This document shows, one piece after another, positions 7,914 through 16,342 of a stretch of 30,675 bases of DNA; the stretch's first letter is position 1, and each line of letters starts with the position of its first letter. The notes under the pieces were generated by a model that searched no databases, was not told the origin of the DNA, and saw nothing but the letters and a program-made list of their open reading frames with translations. The position numbers were made by a program, and so were the translations under genes. Source of the stretch: Muribaculaceae bacterium (GTDB taxonomy: Bacteria; Bacteroidota; Bacteroidia; Bacteroidales; Muribaculaceae); the NCBI GenBank assembly GCA_029056365.1, contig JAIDBM010000129.1:1-30675 (forward strand), given 5' to 3'.

Positions 7914-9461
7914 ATGTTAGTAAAGACCTACGGAGCCGCCGTACAGGGAATCGATGCCATGATAGTGACCATAGAGGTGTCGATGGAGAGCCGCGGATGG
8001 AGTTTCACCATTGTGGGCTTGCCCGACACTGCGGTAAAGGAAAGCTACGACCGGATTAATACCGCAATGAGAGAGTCGGGACTACAATTGCCGCGACGCT
8101 CGGTGGTGGTGAATATGGCTCCGGCCGATGTAAAGAAGGAAGGTGCTGCGTTCGACCTTCCGATAGCAGTGGGTCTTCTTGCCGCCGGAGAGGCAATACA
8201 GCCTGTGGAACTTGATTCGTTCATGATAATGGGCGAGCTGTCGCTCGACGGACATGTGCGTCCGGTGCGCGGTGTGCTGCCAATGGCTATCGCAGCACGT
8301 AAAGCCGGATTCAAAAGCATGATTGTGCCGAAAGAGAATGCAACCGAGGCGGCTGTGGTGAACGACATCGCCGTATACGGGGTGGACCATCTGCTTCAGG
8401 TGCTGGAGATAGTGCAGGGATACCCTTCCGTTGCTCCTGTCGAAGTGGACACAAGGGCTGAATTCGCTGCCGCACAGCAGGTGTTCGACTACGACTTCAG
8501 CGAGGTAAAAGGGCAGGAAAATGTGAAACGGGCTTTCGAGGTGGCCTGCGCCGGCGGACACAATATTCTCCTTGTGGGTCCTCCCGGTTCGGGAAAGTCG
8601 ATGATGGCCAAGCGCTTGCCTTCGATTATGCCACCTCTTACACTGCGCGAGGCTCTTGAAACCACAAAGATACACTCTGTGGCCGGTCGGCTCAGGCAGG
8701 GTGCGAGACTGCTCACACACCGCCCGTTCCGTTCGCCGCATCATACCGTGTCGCCGGTGGCGCTGGTAGGCGGAGGAACCAATCCGCGTCCGGGAGAGAT
8801 TTCATTGGCACATAACGGGGTTCTGTTTCTCGACGAACTGCCTGAATTCAGCCGCGCGGTTCTGGAAGTTATGCGTCAGCCGCTTGAAGACAGGCATATA
8901 ACGGTGTCGAGGGCAAAATACAATGTCGATTATCCCGCTTCTTTCATGCTGGTTGCATCGATGAACCCTTGTCCGTGTGGCTACTATAATCATCCGTCAA
9001 GGCCGTGTACATGCATGCCGGGTGCCGTGAACAAGTATCTGGGTAAAATATCCGGTCCGTTGCTCGACCGCATCGACCTGCAGATTGAAATACTGCCTGT
9101 GCCGTTCGAAAAACTTGCCGATGCAGCGCCCGGCGAGCCTTCCGCTGTGATAAGGGAGCGGGTGGTGAAGGCACGTGAGATACAGGCCGCACGTTTTGCC
9201 GATGAGCCGTACATACATTGCAACGCGCAGATGAACAGCCGTATGCTTCAGCGCTGTTGTCAGCTTTCAAAGCAAACGGCCGACATCCTGCAGCACGCCA
9301 TGATTAAATTCGATATGAGTGCCCGTGCCTACGACCGTATTCTCAAGGTGGCACGTACGATAGCCGACCTTGACGCCAGCGATGAAATAAAGCCTCACCA
9401 TATGAGCGAGGCCGTGAATTACCGTAACCTTGACCGCTCCAACTGGGGTGCTACTATATGA
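7914..9461 (+). CDS. comM: YifB/ComM-family magnesium-chelatase-like AAA+ ATPase
   Basis: The 515-residue protein matches ComM/YifB in length and order. The N-terminal Lon-protease-like/ChlI domain (about 1-165) has FTIVGLPDTAVKES and NMAPADVKKEG. The AAA+ core follows, with Walker A GPPGSGKSM near residues 222-230 and Walker B FLDELPEFSR. Next comes a cysteine-containing CPCGYYNHP...PCTC segment, then LLDRIDLQIE and a C-terminal Mg-chelatase lid domain ending in the typical HMSEAVNYRNLDR. In naturally transformable bacteria ComM is a hexameric helicase promoting branch migration during recombination of incoming DNA; Bacteroidales homologues are widespread and their role is less clear. No chelatase partner genes are nearby, arguing against pigment synthesis. 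It ends one base before the glycosyltransferase start. Confidence 0.9.
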   Translation: MLVKTYGAAVQGIDAMIVTIEVSMESRGWSFTIVGLPDTAVKESYDRINTAMRESGLQLPRRSVVVNMAPADVKKEGAAFDLPIAVGLLAAGEAIQPVELDSFMIMGELSLDGHVRPVRGVLPMAIAARKAGFKSMIVPKENATEAAVVNDIAVYGVDHLLQVLEIVQGYPSVAPVEVDTRAEFAAAQQVFDYDFSEVKGQENVKRAFEVACAGGHNILLVGPPGSGKSMMAKRLPSIMPPLTLREALETTKIHSVAGRLRQGARLLTHRPFRSPHHTVSPVALVGGGTNPRPGEISLAHNGVLFLDELPEFSRAVLEVMRQPLEDRHITVSRAKYNVDYPASFMLVASMNPCPCGYYNHPSRPCTCMPGAVNKYLGKISGPLLDRIDLQIEILPVPFEKLADAAPGEPSAVIRERVVKAREIQAARFADEPYIHCNAQMNSRMLQRCCQLSKQTADILQHAMIKFDMSARAYDRILKVARTIADLDASDEIKPHHMSEAVNYRNLDRSNWGATI

Positions 9462-9462
9462 T

Positions 9463-10629
9463 ATGGAGAAAACCGGACTAAGCATCGGATATGACGGAAA
9501 ACGCGCGGCATGCAATCTTACTGGCCTTGGAAACTACAGCCGGTACACAGTGCAGGCTATGGCGCTGCACTATCCGTCCGACCGATATATACTCTACACT
9601 CCGCGTGTGACATGTGGCGACCGTATCTCCGCTTTGCTATCGGGCGGAAATGTGGAACTGAAGACGCCGGAGTCGGCTTTCGGACGCCGCTTCGGTGCGC
9701 TGTGGCGTACATTCGGAATCACTGATTGCTTTGGAGCCGACGGCATTGCGCTATATCATGGACTGAGCAATGAGCTGCCACTGAATATAAAACGGGCCGG
9801 AATTGCATCGGTGGTCACCATACACGACTTGATTTACAGACGTGTACAGGCCGATTATTCGGCAATCGACCGGCGGATATACGATTTCAAATACAGGCGT
9901 TCGGCCGAGAATGCCACACGAGTCATAGCCATAAGCGAATGTACGCGCCGCGACCTTGTGAACGACCATGATATCGACCCCGGCAAGATAGATGTGATAT
10001 ATCAGGGATGTGACCCGGCGTTTTTCAATAAAGTCACTCAGGACCAGTGCGACAGTCTGCGTGTGAAGCTGGGTTTGCCCGAACGCTTTATAGTTAGTGT
10101 GGGCACCGTGCAGAGCCGGAAGAACCAGTTGCTCGCCGTGAAGGCATTGCGCGGATTGCCGGAAGATGTGGTGCTTGCCATTGCCGGAGGTCGCGACAAA
10201 AAATATGGTGCTGAAATCGACCGTTATATCAGTGCGCACCGTCTCGGTCACCGTGTGAAATGGCTCGGTCCGGTGTCGTGGCCTGATTTGCCGGTGCTTT
10301 ATGCGGCTGCGACATTCTCGAGCTACACCTCAAGATATGAAGGCTTCGGCATTCCGCTGGTTGAGTCGATAGCCACAGGCACCCCGCTTATAGCGGCCAC
10401 AGGCTCATGCCTTGAGGAAGCCGGCGGCCCGGGAGCCTTGTATGTGGATCCGGACGATGTGGACGCATATGTCGATGCGGCACGCCGCCTGCTCGACGAC
10501 CGGTGGCTGCGCCAGAAGATGGCCGACCAGGGGGCACGCCATATCCGTAAATTCAATACTGGAGATTTTGCAAGGAAAACCATGGCCTGTTATAAGAAAG
10601 CCATAATAGATTCGTTGGAATTAAAATGA
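9463..10629 (+). CDS. GT4-family glycosyltransferase (GT-B fold)
   Basis: ATG 9463 follows the comM stop at once; an alternative reading from TTG 9430 inside comM is not convincing. The 388-residue protein starts with LSIGYDGKRAACNLTGLGNYSR, resembling the N-terminal donor-independent lobe of mannosyltransferase-type GT4 enzymes. The C-terminal donor-binding lobe is clear: FIVSVGTVQSRKNQ (about 206-219), AIAGGRDKKYG, and the conserved EX7E region YEGFGIPLVESIATGTPLI followed by EEAGGPGALYVDP. It should transfer a nucleotide-activated sugar to an unknown acceptor at the cytoplasmic face of the inner membrane or in solution. No complete polysaccharide cluster surrounds it, only the epimerase-like gene that overlaps its 3' end by 4 nt. 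Confidence 0.9.
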   Translation: MEKTGLSIGYDGKRAACNLTGLGNYSRYTVQAMALHYPSDRYILYTPRVTCGDRISALLSGGNVELKTPESAFGRRFGALWRTFGITDCFGADGIALYHGLSNELPLNIKRAGIASVVTIHDLIYRRVQADYSAIDRRIYDFKYRRSAENATRVIAISECTRRDLVNDHDIDPGKIDVIYQGCDPAFFNKVTQDQCDSLRVKLGLPERFIVSVGTVQSRKNQLLAVKALRGLPEDVVLAIAGGRDKKYGAEIDRYISAHRLGHRVKWLGPVSWPDLPVLYAAATFSSYTSRYEGFGIPLVESIATGTPLIAATGSCLEEAGGPGALYVDPDDVDAYVDAARRLLDDRWLRQKMADQGARHIRKFNTGDFARKTMACYKKAIIDSLELK

Positions 10630-11654
10630 AGAAAACCATACTGATAATAGGAGCCGGCGGTTTTATCGGCGGTTTTATAGCCTGCGAGGCGCTTCGCAGG
10701 GGATACGATACTTATGTGGGAGTGCGACAGAGCACTTCACGGCGCTATCTGCAGGAGCCGGATTTGAAATTCGTGGTGTTCGATTACGATAATCCGCAGT
10801 CTGTGGCCGAAACAATCAGGAACTCCAGGCCGGAGTCCGGCCGGTGGGATTACATAATATGGAATCTCGGAGCTACCAAGTGTAGCAATTTCAGCGACTT
10901 CAACAAAATCAACTACATGTATCTTCGCGACTTCGCGGAGATACTCATAAAGGAAAACGCGCTTCCCGAACGTTTTCTGTTCATGAGTTCGCTCAGTGCC
11001 GTCGGTCCGGCCGATGAACAGCATTACTCGCCGATAACTCTGAATACCGTGCCCAACCCCAACACACGCTACGGACTTTCAAAAATCAAGGCCGAGGTTT
11101 ATCTGGAGACCAAGCCGGAAATACCATGGATAATATTCCGGCCTACAGGAGTATACGGCCCGCACGAGCAGGATTATCTGATGATGATAAAGAGTATTGA
11201 TTCGCATTTCGATTTCGGAGTAGGCTACCGGAAGCAATTGCTCACATTCATATATGTGGAGGATCTGGTAAACGCCATGTTCGATGCTCTTGCGGCAGGT
11301 GTTTTGAAAAAGAAATATATAATAAGCGAAGACAGGGCCTACACCCAGAAGGAATTTCGCGACATTGTGTCGAAACGTCTGGGAAAGAAATGGGTCATAC
11401 CCGTAAAACTGCCTATGTGGGCGGTATATGCCGCATCGGCAGTGGCCGAAAAATGGGGCATGATTCGCCTGAAGCCGTCGACACTCAACCGTGATAAATT
11501 CAGAATCATGAAACAGCGGAACTGGAACTGTGATGTTTCGGATGCAAAGCGCGATTTCGGTTTTACTCCGCGTTTCTCGCTTGAGCGTGGAATAGACCTC
11601 ACTGTGTCGGAATATCTTCGGAACAAACAGCAGCGCAAGGAGGATAAGAAATGA
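10626..11654 (+). CDS. NAD(P)-dependent epimerase/dehydratase (extended SDR)
   Basis: The 342-residue protein has the SDR dinucleotide-binding signature GAGGFIGGF near the N-terminus (residues 9-17), the FLFMSSLSAVGP strand with the catalytic Ser region, and the active-site YGLSK motif with Tyr149 and Lys153. FRPTGVYGPHEQ near 169-180 is the usual extended-SDR substrate-region motif. It most likely acts on a nucleotide sugar or a related oxidisable hydroxyl compound; the substrate cannot be read from sequence, and a 3-beta-hydroxysteroid-dehydrogenase-like activity is an alternative. ATGA overlap with the glycosyltransferase and a second ATGA overlap with the following small gene mean translational coupling, so it may process the product or donor of the adjacent glycosyltransferase (inference). 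Confidence 0.88.
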   Translation: MKKTILIIGAGGFIGGFIACEALRRGYDTYVGVRQSTSRRYLQEPDLKFVVFDYDNPQSVAETIRNSRPESGRWDYIIWNLGATKCSNFSDFNKINYMYLRDFAEILIKENALPERFLFMSSLSAVGPADEQHYSPITLNTVPNPNTRYGLSKIKAEVYLETKPEIPWIIFRPTGVYGPHEQDYLMMIKSIDSHFDFGVGYRKQLLTFIYVEDLVNAMFDALAAGVLKKKYIISEDRAYTQKEFRDIVSKRLGKKWVIPVKLPMWAVYAASAVAEKWGMIRLKPSTLNRDKFRIMKQRNWNCDVSDAKRDFGFTPRFSLERGIDLTVSEYLRNKQQRKEDKK

Positions 11655-11914
11655 AAAATCAATCCGCGCCTGTCTGGACTGCTCTGCTTATTGTTCTATG
11701 TGCGCTTCCGGTGGTGGCTTTTCCCACGTTGCTGTCTTTGTGCGGTCAGGAATCACCTCTGCGGCTGTTTGTATGGTTTTACCCGGCTTATGTTGCGGCT
11801 ACAGCTGTGTGCGCATGGATGTGCCGCAAGTCAAGGCGTGAGATGTACTGGATTTTGCTCGCCGTAATGCTGCTTACCCACGCGGCTTTATGGACGGGTG
11901 TATTGACTGAATGA
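11651..11914 (+). CDS. Small membrane protein, three predicted TM helices
   Basis: An 87-residue hydrophobic protein not matched to a known family. Hydrophobic stretches lie near residues 9-28, 39-57 and 66-84, separated by short loops; the basic CRKSRRE segment (about 58-64) would face the cytoplasm. Its reality is supported by ATGA overlaps at both ends (with the epimerase gene upstream and the methyltransferase gene downstream), which is the spacing of translated, coupled genes rather than random ORFs. Function unknown. Confidence 0.75.
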   Translation: MKNQSAPVWTALLIVLCALPVVAFPTLLSLCGQESPLRLFVWFYPAYVAATAVCAWMCRKSRREMYWILLAVMLLTHAALWTGVLTE

Positions 11915-12543
11915 AAATGGAAGAAGAACTGCAGGAATATATAGAGAACCACATAAGCGCCGAGCCTCCGCATCTTGCCAGGCTTTACCGGCGTACCCAG
12001 CTAACACGGCTGTATCCGCGTATGTGTTCAGGGCATATTCAGGGGCGTATGCTCAAGATGCTCACACAGATGATTTCTCCGGCCCGGGTGCTTGAGCTCG
12101 GCACATTCACCGGTTATTCGGCATTGTGTATGGCAGAGGGCATGAAGCCGGGTACCGAACTGCATACAGTGGAAATCGACGATGAGTATGCCGATGATCT
12201 GCGGGAACTGTTCGCCGCATCGCCGGGAGGTGAAAAGATAAGCCTGCACATAGGCGATGCCCTGGAACTTGTGCGGGAACTTCCCGGTCCGTGGGACCTT
12301 GTGTTCATCGATGCCAACAAGCGCCATTATTCAGAATACTACAAGGCATTGTTGCCGCTGGTTGCCCCCGGTGGCTATATTATAGCCGACAACACATTGT
12401 GGTCGGGAAAGGTTACGGAAAACTGCAGCGATGCCCAGACCGAGGGAATACGGAGCTTCAACGACCTTGTGGCCTCGGATCCGGCAGTGGAAAAGGTGAT
12501 ACTGCCCTTGCGCGACGGCATGACACTGATACGGAAACTCTGA
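11911..12543 (+). CDS. Class I SAM-dependent O-methyltransferase (caffeoyl-CoA OMT-like)
   Basis: The 210-residue protein fits the bacterial family-3 O-methyltransferases in length. Motif I is VLELGTFTGYSAL (about 60-72), the acidic post-I strand is TVEIDDEYAD, and LVFIDANKRHYSEYY (about 130-144) followed by GGYIIADNTLWSGKV holds the metal/catalytic Asp and Asn residues typical of divalent-cation-dependent OMTs. Start is ATG 11911, overlapping the upstream stop by 4 nt; ATG 11917 two codons later is an alternative. It would methylate a hydroxyl on a small molecule, probably catechol-like, but the substrate is unknown. It is the last gene of the tightly packed run that begins with the membrane protein at 4892. 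Confidence 0.92.
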   Translation: MKMEEELQEYIENHISAEPPHLARLYRRTQLTRLYPRMCSGHIQGRMLKMLTQMISPARVLELGTFTGYSALCMAEGMKPGTELHTVEIDDEYADDLRELFAASPGGEKISLHIGDALELVRELPGPWDLVFIDANKRHYSEYYKALLPLVAPGGYIIADNTLWSGKVTENCSDAQTEGIRSFNDLVASDPAVEKVILPLRDGMTLIRKL

Positions 12544-12547
12544 GGCT

Positions 12548-12733
12548 CTAACGGTAGCGTGGCACCGACCGCCGCACTCTTATATACACAACCGAATAAA
12601 GGCTTGCCAGCATCACTGCACCCACAGTCTGCGACAGCCAGTAAGGAGGAGTTACGACATCGAACATCTCAAGTACAATCACGACCGATGCCATAATAAG
12701 CGATATGATACTTATTTTATAAGCGCGTTTCAT
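12548..12733 (-). CDS. Small two-TM membrane protein, convergent orientation
   Basis: The only convincing minus-strand gene in the window. Its 61-residue product has a positive N-terminus (MKRAYK), a hydrophobic helix at about 7-26, a short polar loop with VTPPYWL, a second helix at about 34-51, and a basic tail (RVRRSVPRYR). This topology predicts two membrane helices with both termini in the cytoplasm. It occupies the sequence between the methyltransferase stop (4 bp away) and the promoter of the DUF4836 gene, and nothing else explains that sequence. No family recognised and no clear promoter seen on its strand, so it remains a prediction. Confidence 0.55.
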   Translation of the reverse strand: MKRAYKISIISLIMASVVIVLEMFDVVTPPYWLSQTVGAVMLASLYSVVYIRVRRSVPRYR

Positions 12734-12834
12734 AGTGTTCTATAATTGAAATAAGCTGTAAGAGCCGACTCTGAAAGTGTGTTTACCATAGAACAAAGCC
12801 ATGGATGCGCGGGTTGAAATTTTTTTGTGAATTT

Positions 12835-12866
12835 TTTGGCTGTCAGCACTAAAAAACGTAAATTTG
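12835..12866 (+). promoter_or_regulatory. Canonical Bacteroidetes promoter for the DUF4836 operon
   Basis: TTTG at 12835-12838, a 20-nt spacer and TAAATTTG at 12859-12866 fit the Bacteroidetes housekeeping promoter consensus with no mismatch. Transcription would start near 12873, leaving a roughly 30-nt leader before ATG 12903. Confidence 0.75.
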
Positions 12867-12902
12867 TGAATTCAATACAAATCTGCCATCAATACACACA
12901 TT

Positions 12903-14663
12903 ATGAGATTTTCCAGAAGCTATTATTTGAGATTCATGGCATTTGCCATGCTGGTGCTTGTTGTGGCCGCAAGCTTTACGTCATGTTCCGGATACGGCGA
13001 CAAACGCAGCGAACTGTTGAAGTATGTCAGCGATGATGTAGCGGTAATCATTGCCATGAACCCGACCGTATTCATTCAGTCGGCCGGAGGAAGGGTCGAG
13101 AACGGGCAGGTGACCGTGCCGCCGGTTCTTGAAAATCTTGTCAAGAAAAACTTTGGCAAAGCCGATCGCCGTCGTTTCAATTCTATGGCGGAGGTAAAAG
13201 GAATAAACCTGGAGAGTGTGCTTCTTGCCATATATAATGATGATGACGACAACGCTCTTGATATATGGCTTATGTATGTGGCGGACCACGATGATTTCGC
13301 CCGGTATATGTCGGACCTGGGCATGGACGACGACAAGGAAGACGGCATGATATGCTATACCGGACGGAAATGGGATGTCGCCGTGGTTGTGCACGACGAT
13401 GTGGCATTTATACTCGATGGCTGCGATGATTCGTCGGATGCAGCCGACAAGGTAAAGGAGCTTCTCCGTGATGCCGAGAAAAGGAAGCTTGCATCATGGA
13501 AATGCGATTTTCTTGAAAAAAAACACAAATGTGCCCTTTCGCTTGTGTTTCTTGAAAACATTCCATCCCGCGACATCGAGAGATTCTACAATCACAAGGA
13601 TGTAAACGACGATGCCAATGTGCTTGGCGTTGATATGGATATAGACGGCTCTCGCCTTGCCGTCGACGTGCATATGTTCGACAAGAACGGCAAGCCTGCC
13701 GACATTGTACAGAAATCGGCTTTGGAATCGTTCGACCCGGCGTTGCTGTCGTTATATTCCGATGATGCAGGTATGTTCGGTGCCATGAGTCTTAAAGGAA
13801 CTCTGTTCGACGACAGCAGGGTTTCTATTATGGAAGAAATAAACCGGGAATTGTTCCGGAATCTTTTCGGCGAAAATCTCAGCGATTACAATCAGTATAG
13901 CTACGATTCATACTGGGGATATATGAACACATATAACCCGATGAAAGAGAAGCTCGATACCATGGCCCGGAATATGGCCTTCCGAAAGCTTTTCAATGAT
14001 GTGGATGCTGTGAGCGCGGGTTTCAGAGTGAAAGATGGCGCCACGCCCGACTTCTCAAAACCGGAAACTCTTATAAACAGCACTTCGTATGTGGCCGGCG
14101 CCACATTCTCAACCGACAAGAGTGCCGCTTCGTTCCTGGGCGAATGGAACAAGGCCGGTATAAGCGGTCAGACTTCGGAGCAGAACTGCTTGACTTTCAA
14201 GCCGCACGCTCTCGGAGGCAAAGATGTTTATATGCTGCAAAGCGGAGCGAACGTGATTCTGTCCGATGTCAAGTCGCCTGCTTCCTTCAAGCATTCGTAT
14301 ACGTTCGACATCAACGATGCCGTGGCGTCCTTTTCAGTAAACATGCCCAAGGACGGTGCCTTTATGAAAGCCTTGCCTATAAAGACAGGTTTCGGTGTGA
14401 AGGCCTGGGGTGTTTTAGGTCGCAACAGCGCAAGGGGCGAGATTACTCTCAGCGGCAGCGATTCAGGTTTTATAGAGACTCTGCTTGAGCTTGTGCAGAA
14501 AGTAAGTTCGTTCATGCGAAGCGAGTCTCGATACAGCTTCGACGATTATTCAGATGATTTTGTGGCCGAATATGCCGATTCCGTGGCTGTTGTGGAAGAA
14601 GTAGTAGCTGTAGAGGAACCTGTGGAAATTGCCGTTGACACTTTGGAAAACATTAATATATAA
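12903..14663 (+). CDS. DUF4836-like lipoprotein (first of a tandem pair)
   Basis: A 586-residue predicted lipoprotein: a basic, hydrophobic signal peptide ends in SFTSC (Cys28). The mature sequence starts SGYGDK, without the acidic surface-export run, so a periplasmic-facing anchor is likelier. Its opening LLKYVSDDVAVIIAMNPTVF, followed by SAGG, matches the opening of the next gene's product (LLSYVPDKTAVVVSLNP...SAGG), showing that the two are paralogues; the pattern resembles Bacteroidetes family DUF4836. The middle is rich in Asp (for example YNDDDDNALD and DDDKEDG), and the C-terminus is an acidic, low-complexity tail (VVEEVVAVEEPVEI) ending inside the first copy of a 27-bp repeat. No enzyme motif seen. 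The role is unknown. Confidence 0.8.
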   Translation: MRFSRSYYLRFMAFAMLVLVVAASFTSCSGYGDKRSELLKYVSDDVAVIIAMNPTVFIQSAGGRVENGQVTVPPVLENLVKKNFGKADRRRFNSMAEVKGINLESVLLAIYNDDDDNALDIWLMYVADHDDFARYMSDLGMDDDKEDGMICYTGRKWDVAVVVHDDVAFILDGCDDSSDAADKVKELLRDAEKRKLASWKCDFLEKKHKCALSLVFLENIPSRDIERFYNHKDVNDDANVLGVDMDIDGSRLAVDVHMFDKNGKPADIVQKSALESFDPALLSLYSDDAGMFGAMSLKGTLFDDSRVSIMEEINRELFRNLFGENLSDYNQYSYDSYWGYMNTYNPMKEKLDTMARNMAFRKLFNDVDAVSAGFRVKDGATPDFSKPETLINSTSYVAGATFSTDKSAASFLGEWNKAGISGQTSEQNCLTFKPHALGGKDVYMLQSGANVILSDVKSPASFKHSYTFDINDAVASFSVNMPKDGAFMKALPIKTGFGVKAWGVLGRNSARGEITLSGSDSGFIETLLELVQKVSSFMRSESRYSFDDYSDDFVAEYADSVAVVEEVVAVEEPVEIAVDTLENINI

Positions 14664-14720
14664 AGAACTTTGGAAAACATTAATATATAAAGAACTTTGG
14701 AAAACATTAATATATAAAGA
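14640..14720 (+). repeat. Three perfect 27-bp tandem direct repeats
   Basis: Copies lie at 14640-14666, 14667-14693 and 14694-14720 and are identical; each begins ACTTTGGAAAAC and ends ATATATAAAGA. The first copy includes the last codons and TAA stop of the upstream gene, and the third ends one base before the ATG of the downstream gene. Because 27 is a multiple of three, copy number changes would not alter the reading frame. TTTG of one copy and GAACTTTG of the next are separated by 19 nt, the spacing of a Bacteroidetes promoter. Confidence 0.97.
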
Positions 14721-14721
14721 T

Positions 14722-16290
14722 ATGAGAAACAATATCAGATTGTTGATTTTTGCCGCGTTGGCCGTTATAATGGCCGCGTGTTCAGGCAGTCGTGACCGTA
14801 GCGGCGATGTCCGTACGGAACTGCTCTCTTACGTTCCCGACAAAACCGCTGTGGTGGTATCGCTTAATCCGCAGAAAATTTTCCGCAGTGCCGGTGGAGA
14901 CTGGACCGAGGAGAAGGGCATTGAATTCGGTCCCTACATAGAAGAATGTATCAAAGGCTTCGGCGGTGATTTCGAAGAACTGAAACCTGAGATTTCAAAA
15001 TATCTCAAAATAAAGGGTCTGAACCCCGAATCGTTCCTGTTCGCTACCAACAGCGGTGTATACGACTGGTTTATGCTCGCCGCCTTGGCCGACAAGGCTG
15101 CCTTTGTCGACTACATGAAATCGAACGATGTGGAATTCGAATCCAAAGGTTCATACGATGTATATGGCAAGCGGAAAAACTATATGGTTATCGACAACGA
15201 TGAGGCTCTGGTGTGGGTGCTCAACGACGACGATGCCGATGAAGCCATAAAGTCGATAAAGAACATCAAGTCGCGTGCGTCCGACAAACCGATGCCTGAT
15301 TGGGCAACGTCCTATCTGGGCAGCGGCGACAATGAATTCGCGGCTGTTGGCAGTTTCGATGCCATGGGAGTGAATCTCGGCGGTCTGCTGCGTCTCGCCA
15401 ATGTACCTTCAGACCTTCTCGGCGGCGATATTTCATATATAGCTGTGACAGCTTGTGACAAGGACCACAAGTTCGCAGGCGCTCTTGCCACACTTGATGC
15501 AAACGGAAAAAATGTTCCGTTGCTGAATCAGAAGATTTACGACAATGCCGATCTCTCGGCCATGGACCTCCTGCCGGCTGAATGCAATTCCAAAGCAGGC
15601 ATAGGCATAAGCGGCAAGGAAATTTTCGAATATATTCCGCAGCTTAAGAGCGCTATGGCCGATGCGCGTATGGCCGATGCCCTTGAAAGTGTGCAGTCGC
15701 TTGCTTTCGGTATTGGCTCGGTCGACAAAGCTGGATTCGATGCAGCCATGTATGGTGTCGGGGGAATTCCCGAATTTCCGGTCAAAGGCTGTGCTGCGGT
15801 CGTGAAATGCGCACCCGGCAAGAGTAGCCTCATACTTAAGCTTATAGCCGAAAATGTGCCGGGAATCAATACTGTCGATGCAAATACACTGAAGCTTGAT
15901 GTCGACTCATCGCAGATCAAGGGCCTTGATGCGGTTTATTTCAGCGACCAGAACGGTGCTGTTGTGATAAGCACCGAAAACCTGAAGGTGGGCAACGCTT
16001 CGGTCGGAGCACCGGCGAAGACTCTTGCCTACAGTTATGCTGACAACAAGATATACAGCTCGTCGGACAATCAGTTCGCCTTTATGGCCGAAATGATAAA
16101 ATCATCGACAGGCCGATGGGATGCCGACGGTATCTGCAGCGAAATAGAATTCACCGACAAATGCCCAGGCGCACTTGCCTTCCTGTGCAAGATTATATCG
16201 GTGTACGCACCCGAAGCCATGAAGGCCGCCGACAATGTTGACGAAGAAGAAACCATCGACGATGAATGGGTTGCTGAAGTCTGTCACTGA
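14722..16290 (+). CDS. DUF4836-like lipoprotein (second of a tandem pair)
   Basis: ATG 14722 is chosen because it directly precedes a good lipoprotein signal (MRNNIRLL...VIMAAC, Cys20) and gives 522 residues. The frame stays open back through the 27-bp repeats to TTG 14629, but that extension would encode the repeated peptide LWKTLIYKE in front of the signal and is almost surely not translated. Mature start is SGSRDR, without an acidic surface-export run. It is paralogous to the upstream product over the N-terminal region (LLSYVPDKTAVVVSLNP) and of similar length, and also ends in an acidic tail (DNVDEEETIDDEW). The DUF4836 assignment is by pattern only; function unknown. The ABC ATPase gene follows after 52 nt. 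Confidence 0.82.
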   Translation: MRNNIRLLIFAALAVIMAACSGSRDRSGDVRTELLSYVPDKTAVVVSLNPQKIFRSAGGDWTEEKGIEFGPYIEECIKGFGGDFEELKPEISKYLKIKGLNPESFLFATNSGVYDWFMLAALADKAAFVDYMKSNDVEFESKGSYDVYGKRKNYMVIDNDEALVWVLNDDDADEAIKSIKNIKSRASDKPMPDWATSYLGSGDNEFAAVGSFDAMGVNLGGLLRLANVPSDLLGGDISYIAVTACDKDHKFAGALATLDANGKNVPLLNQKIYDNADLSAMDLLPAECNSKAGIGISGKEIFEYIPQLKSAMADARMADALESVQSLAFGIGSVDKAGFDAAMYGVGGIPEFPVKGCAAVVKCAPGKSSLILKLIAENVPGINTVDANTLKLDVDSSQIKGLDAVYFSDQNGAVVISTENLKVGNASVGAPAKTLAYSYADNKIYSSSDNQFAFMAEMIKSSTGRWDADGICSEIEFTDKCPGALAFLCKIISVYAPEAMKAADNVDEEETIDDEWVAEVCH

Positions 16291-16342
16291 ACAAATCGTA
16301 TAAAGACTGACCGGCCTTAGACCGGCTATAGAATATTTTTTA

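Noticed and set aside
8082..8744. 220-aa minus-strand frame opposite comM
   Set aside because: Antisense of a secure comM reading; composition (many His, Arg, Cys) is not protein-like.
7914..9461. Magnesium chelatase subunit for tetrapyrrole synthesis
   Set aside because: Length and the N-terminal Lon-like domain fit ComM/YifB, and no partner chelatase genes are nearby.
12734..12800. Minus-strand promoter for the 61-aa gene
   Set aside because: No TAnnTTTG match on the minus strand in this stretch; CAAAGCCA near 12794 has too many mismatches.
14640..14720. CRISPR-like array
   Set aside because: The copies are directly adjacent with no spacers.
14629..14721. N-terminal extension of the second DUF4836 gene through the 27-bp repeats
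   Set aside because: It would place LWKTLIYKE repeats before a good lipoprotein signal; ATG 14722 gives a proper signal peptide, so the repeats are treated as non-coding.
16305..16340. Terminator between the second DUF4836 gene and the ABC ATPase gene
   Set aside because: The repeated GACCGGC is a direct, not inverted, repeat, so the T-run after it is not preceded by a good stem.
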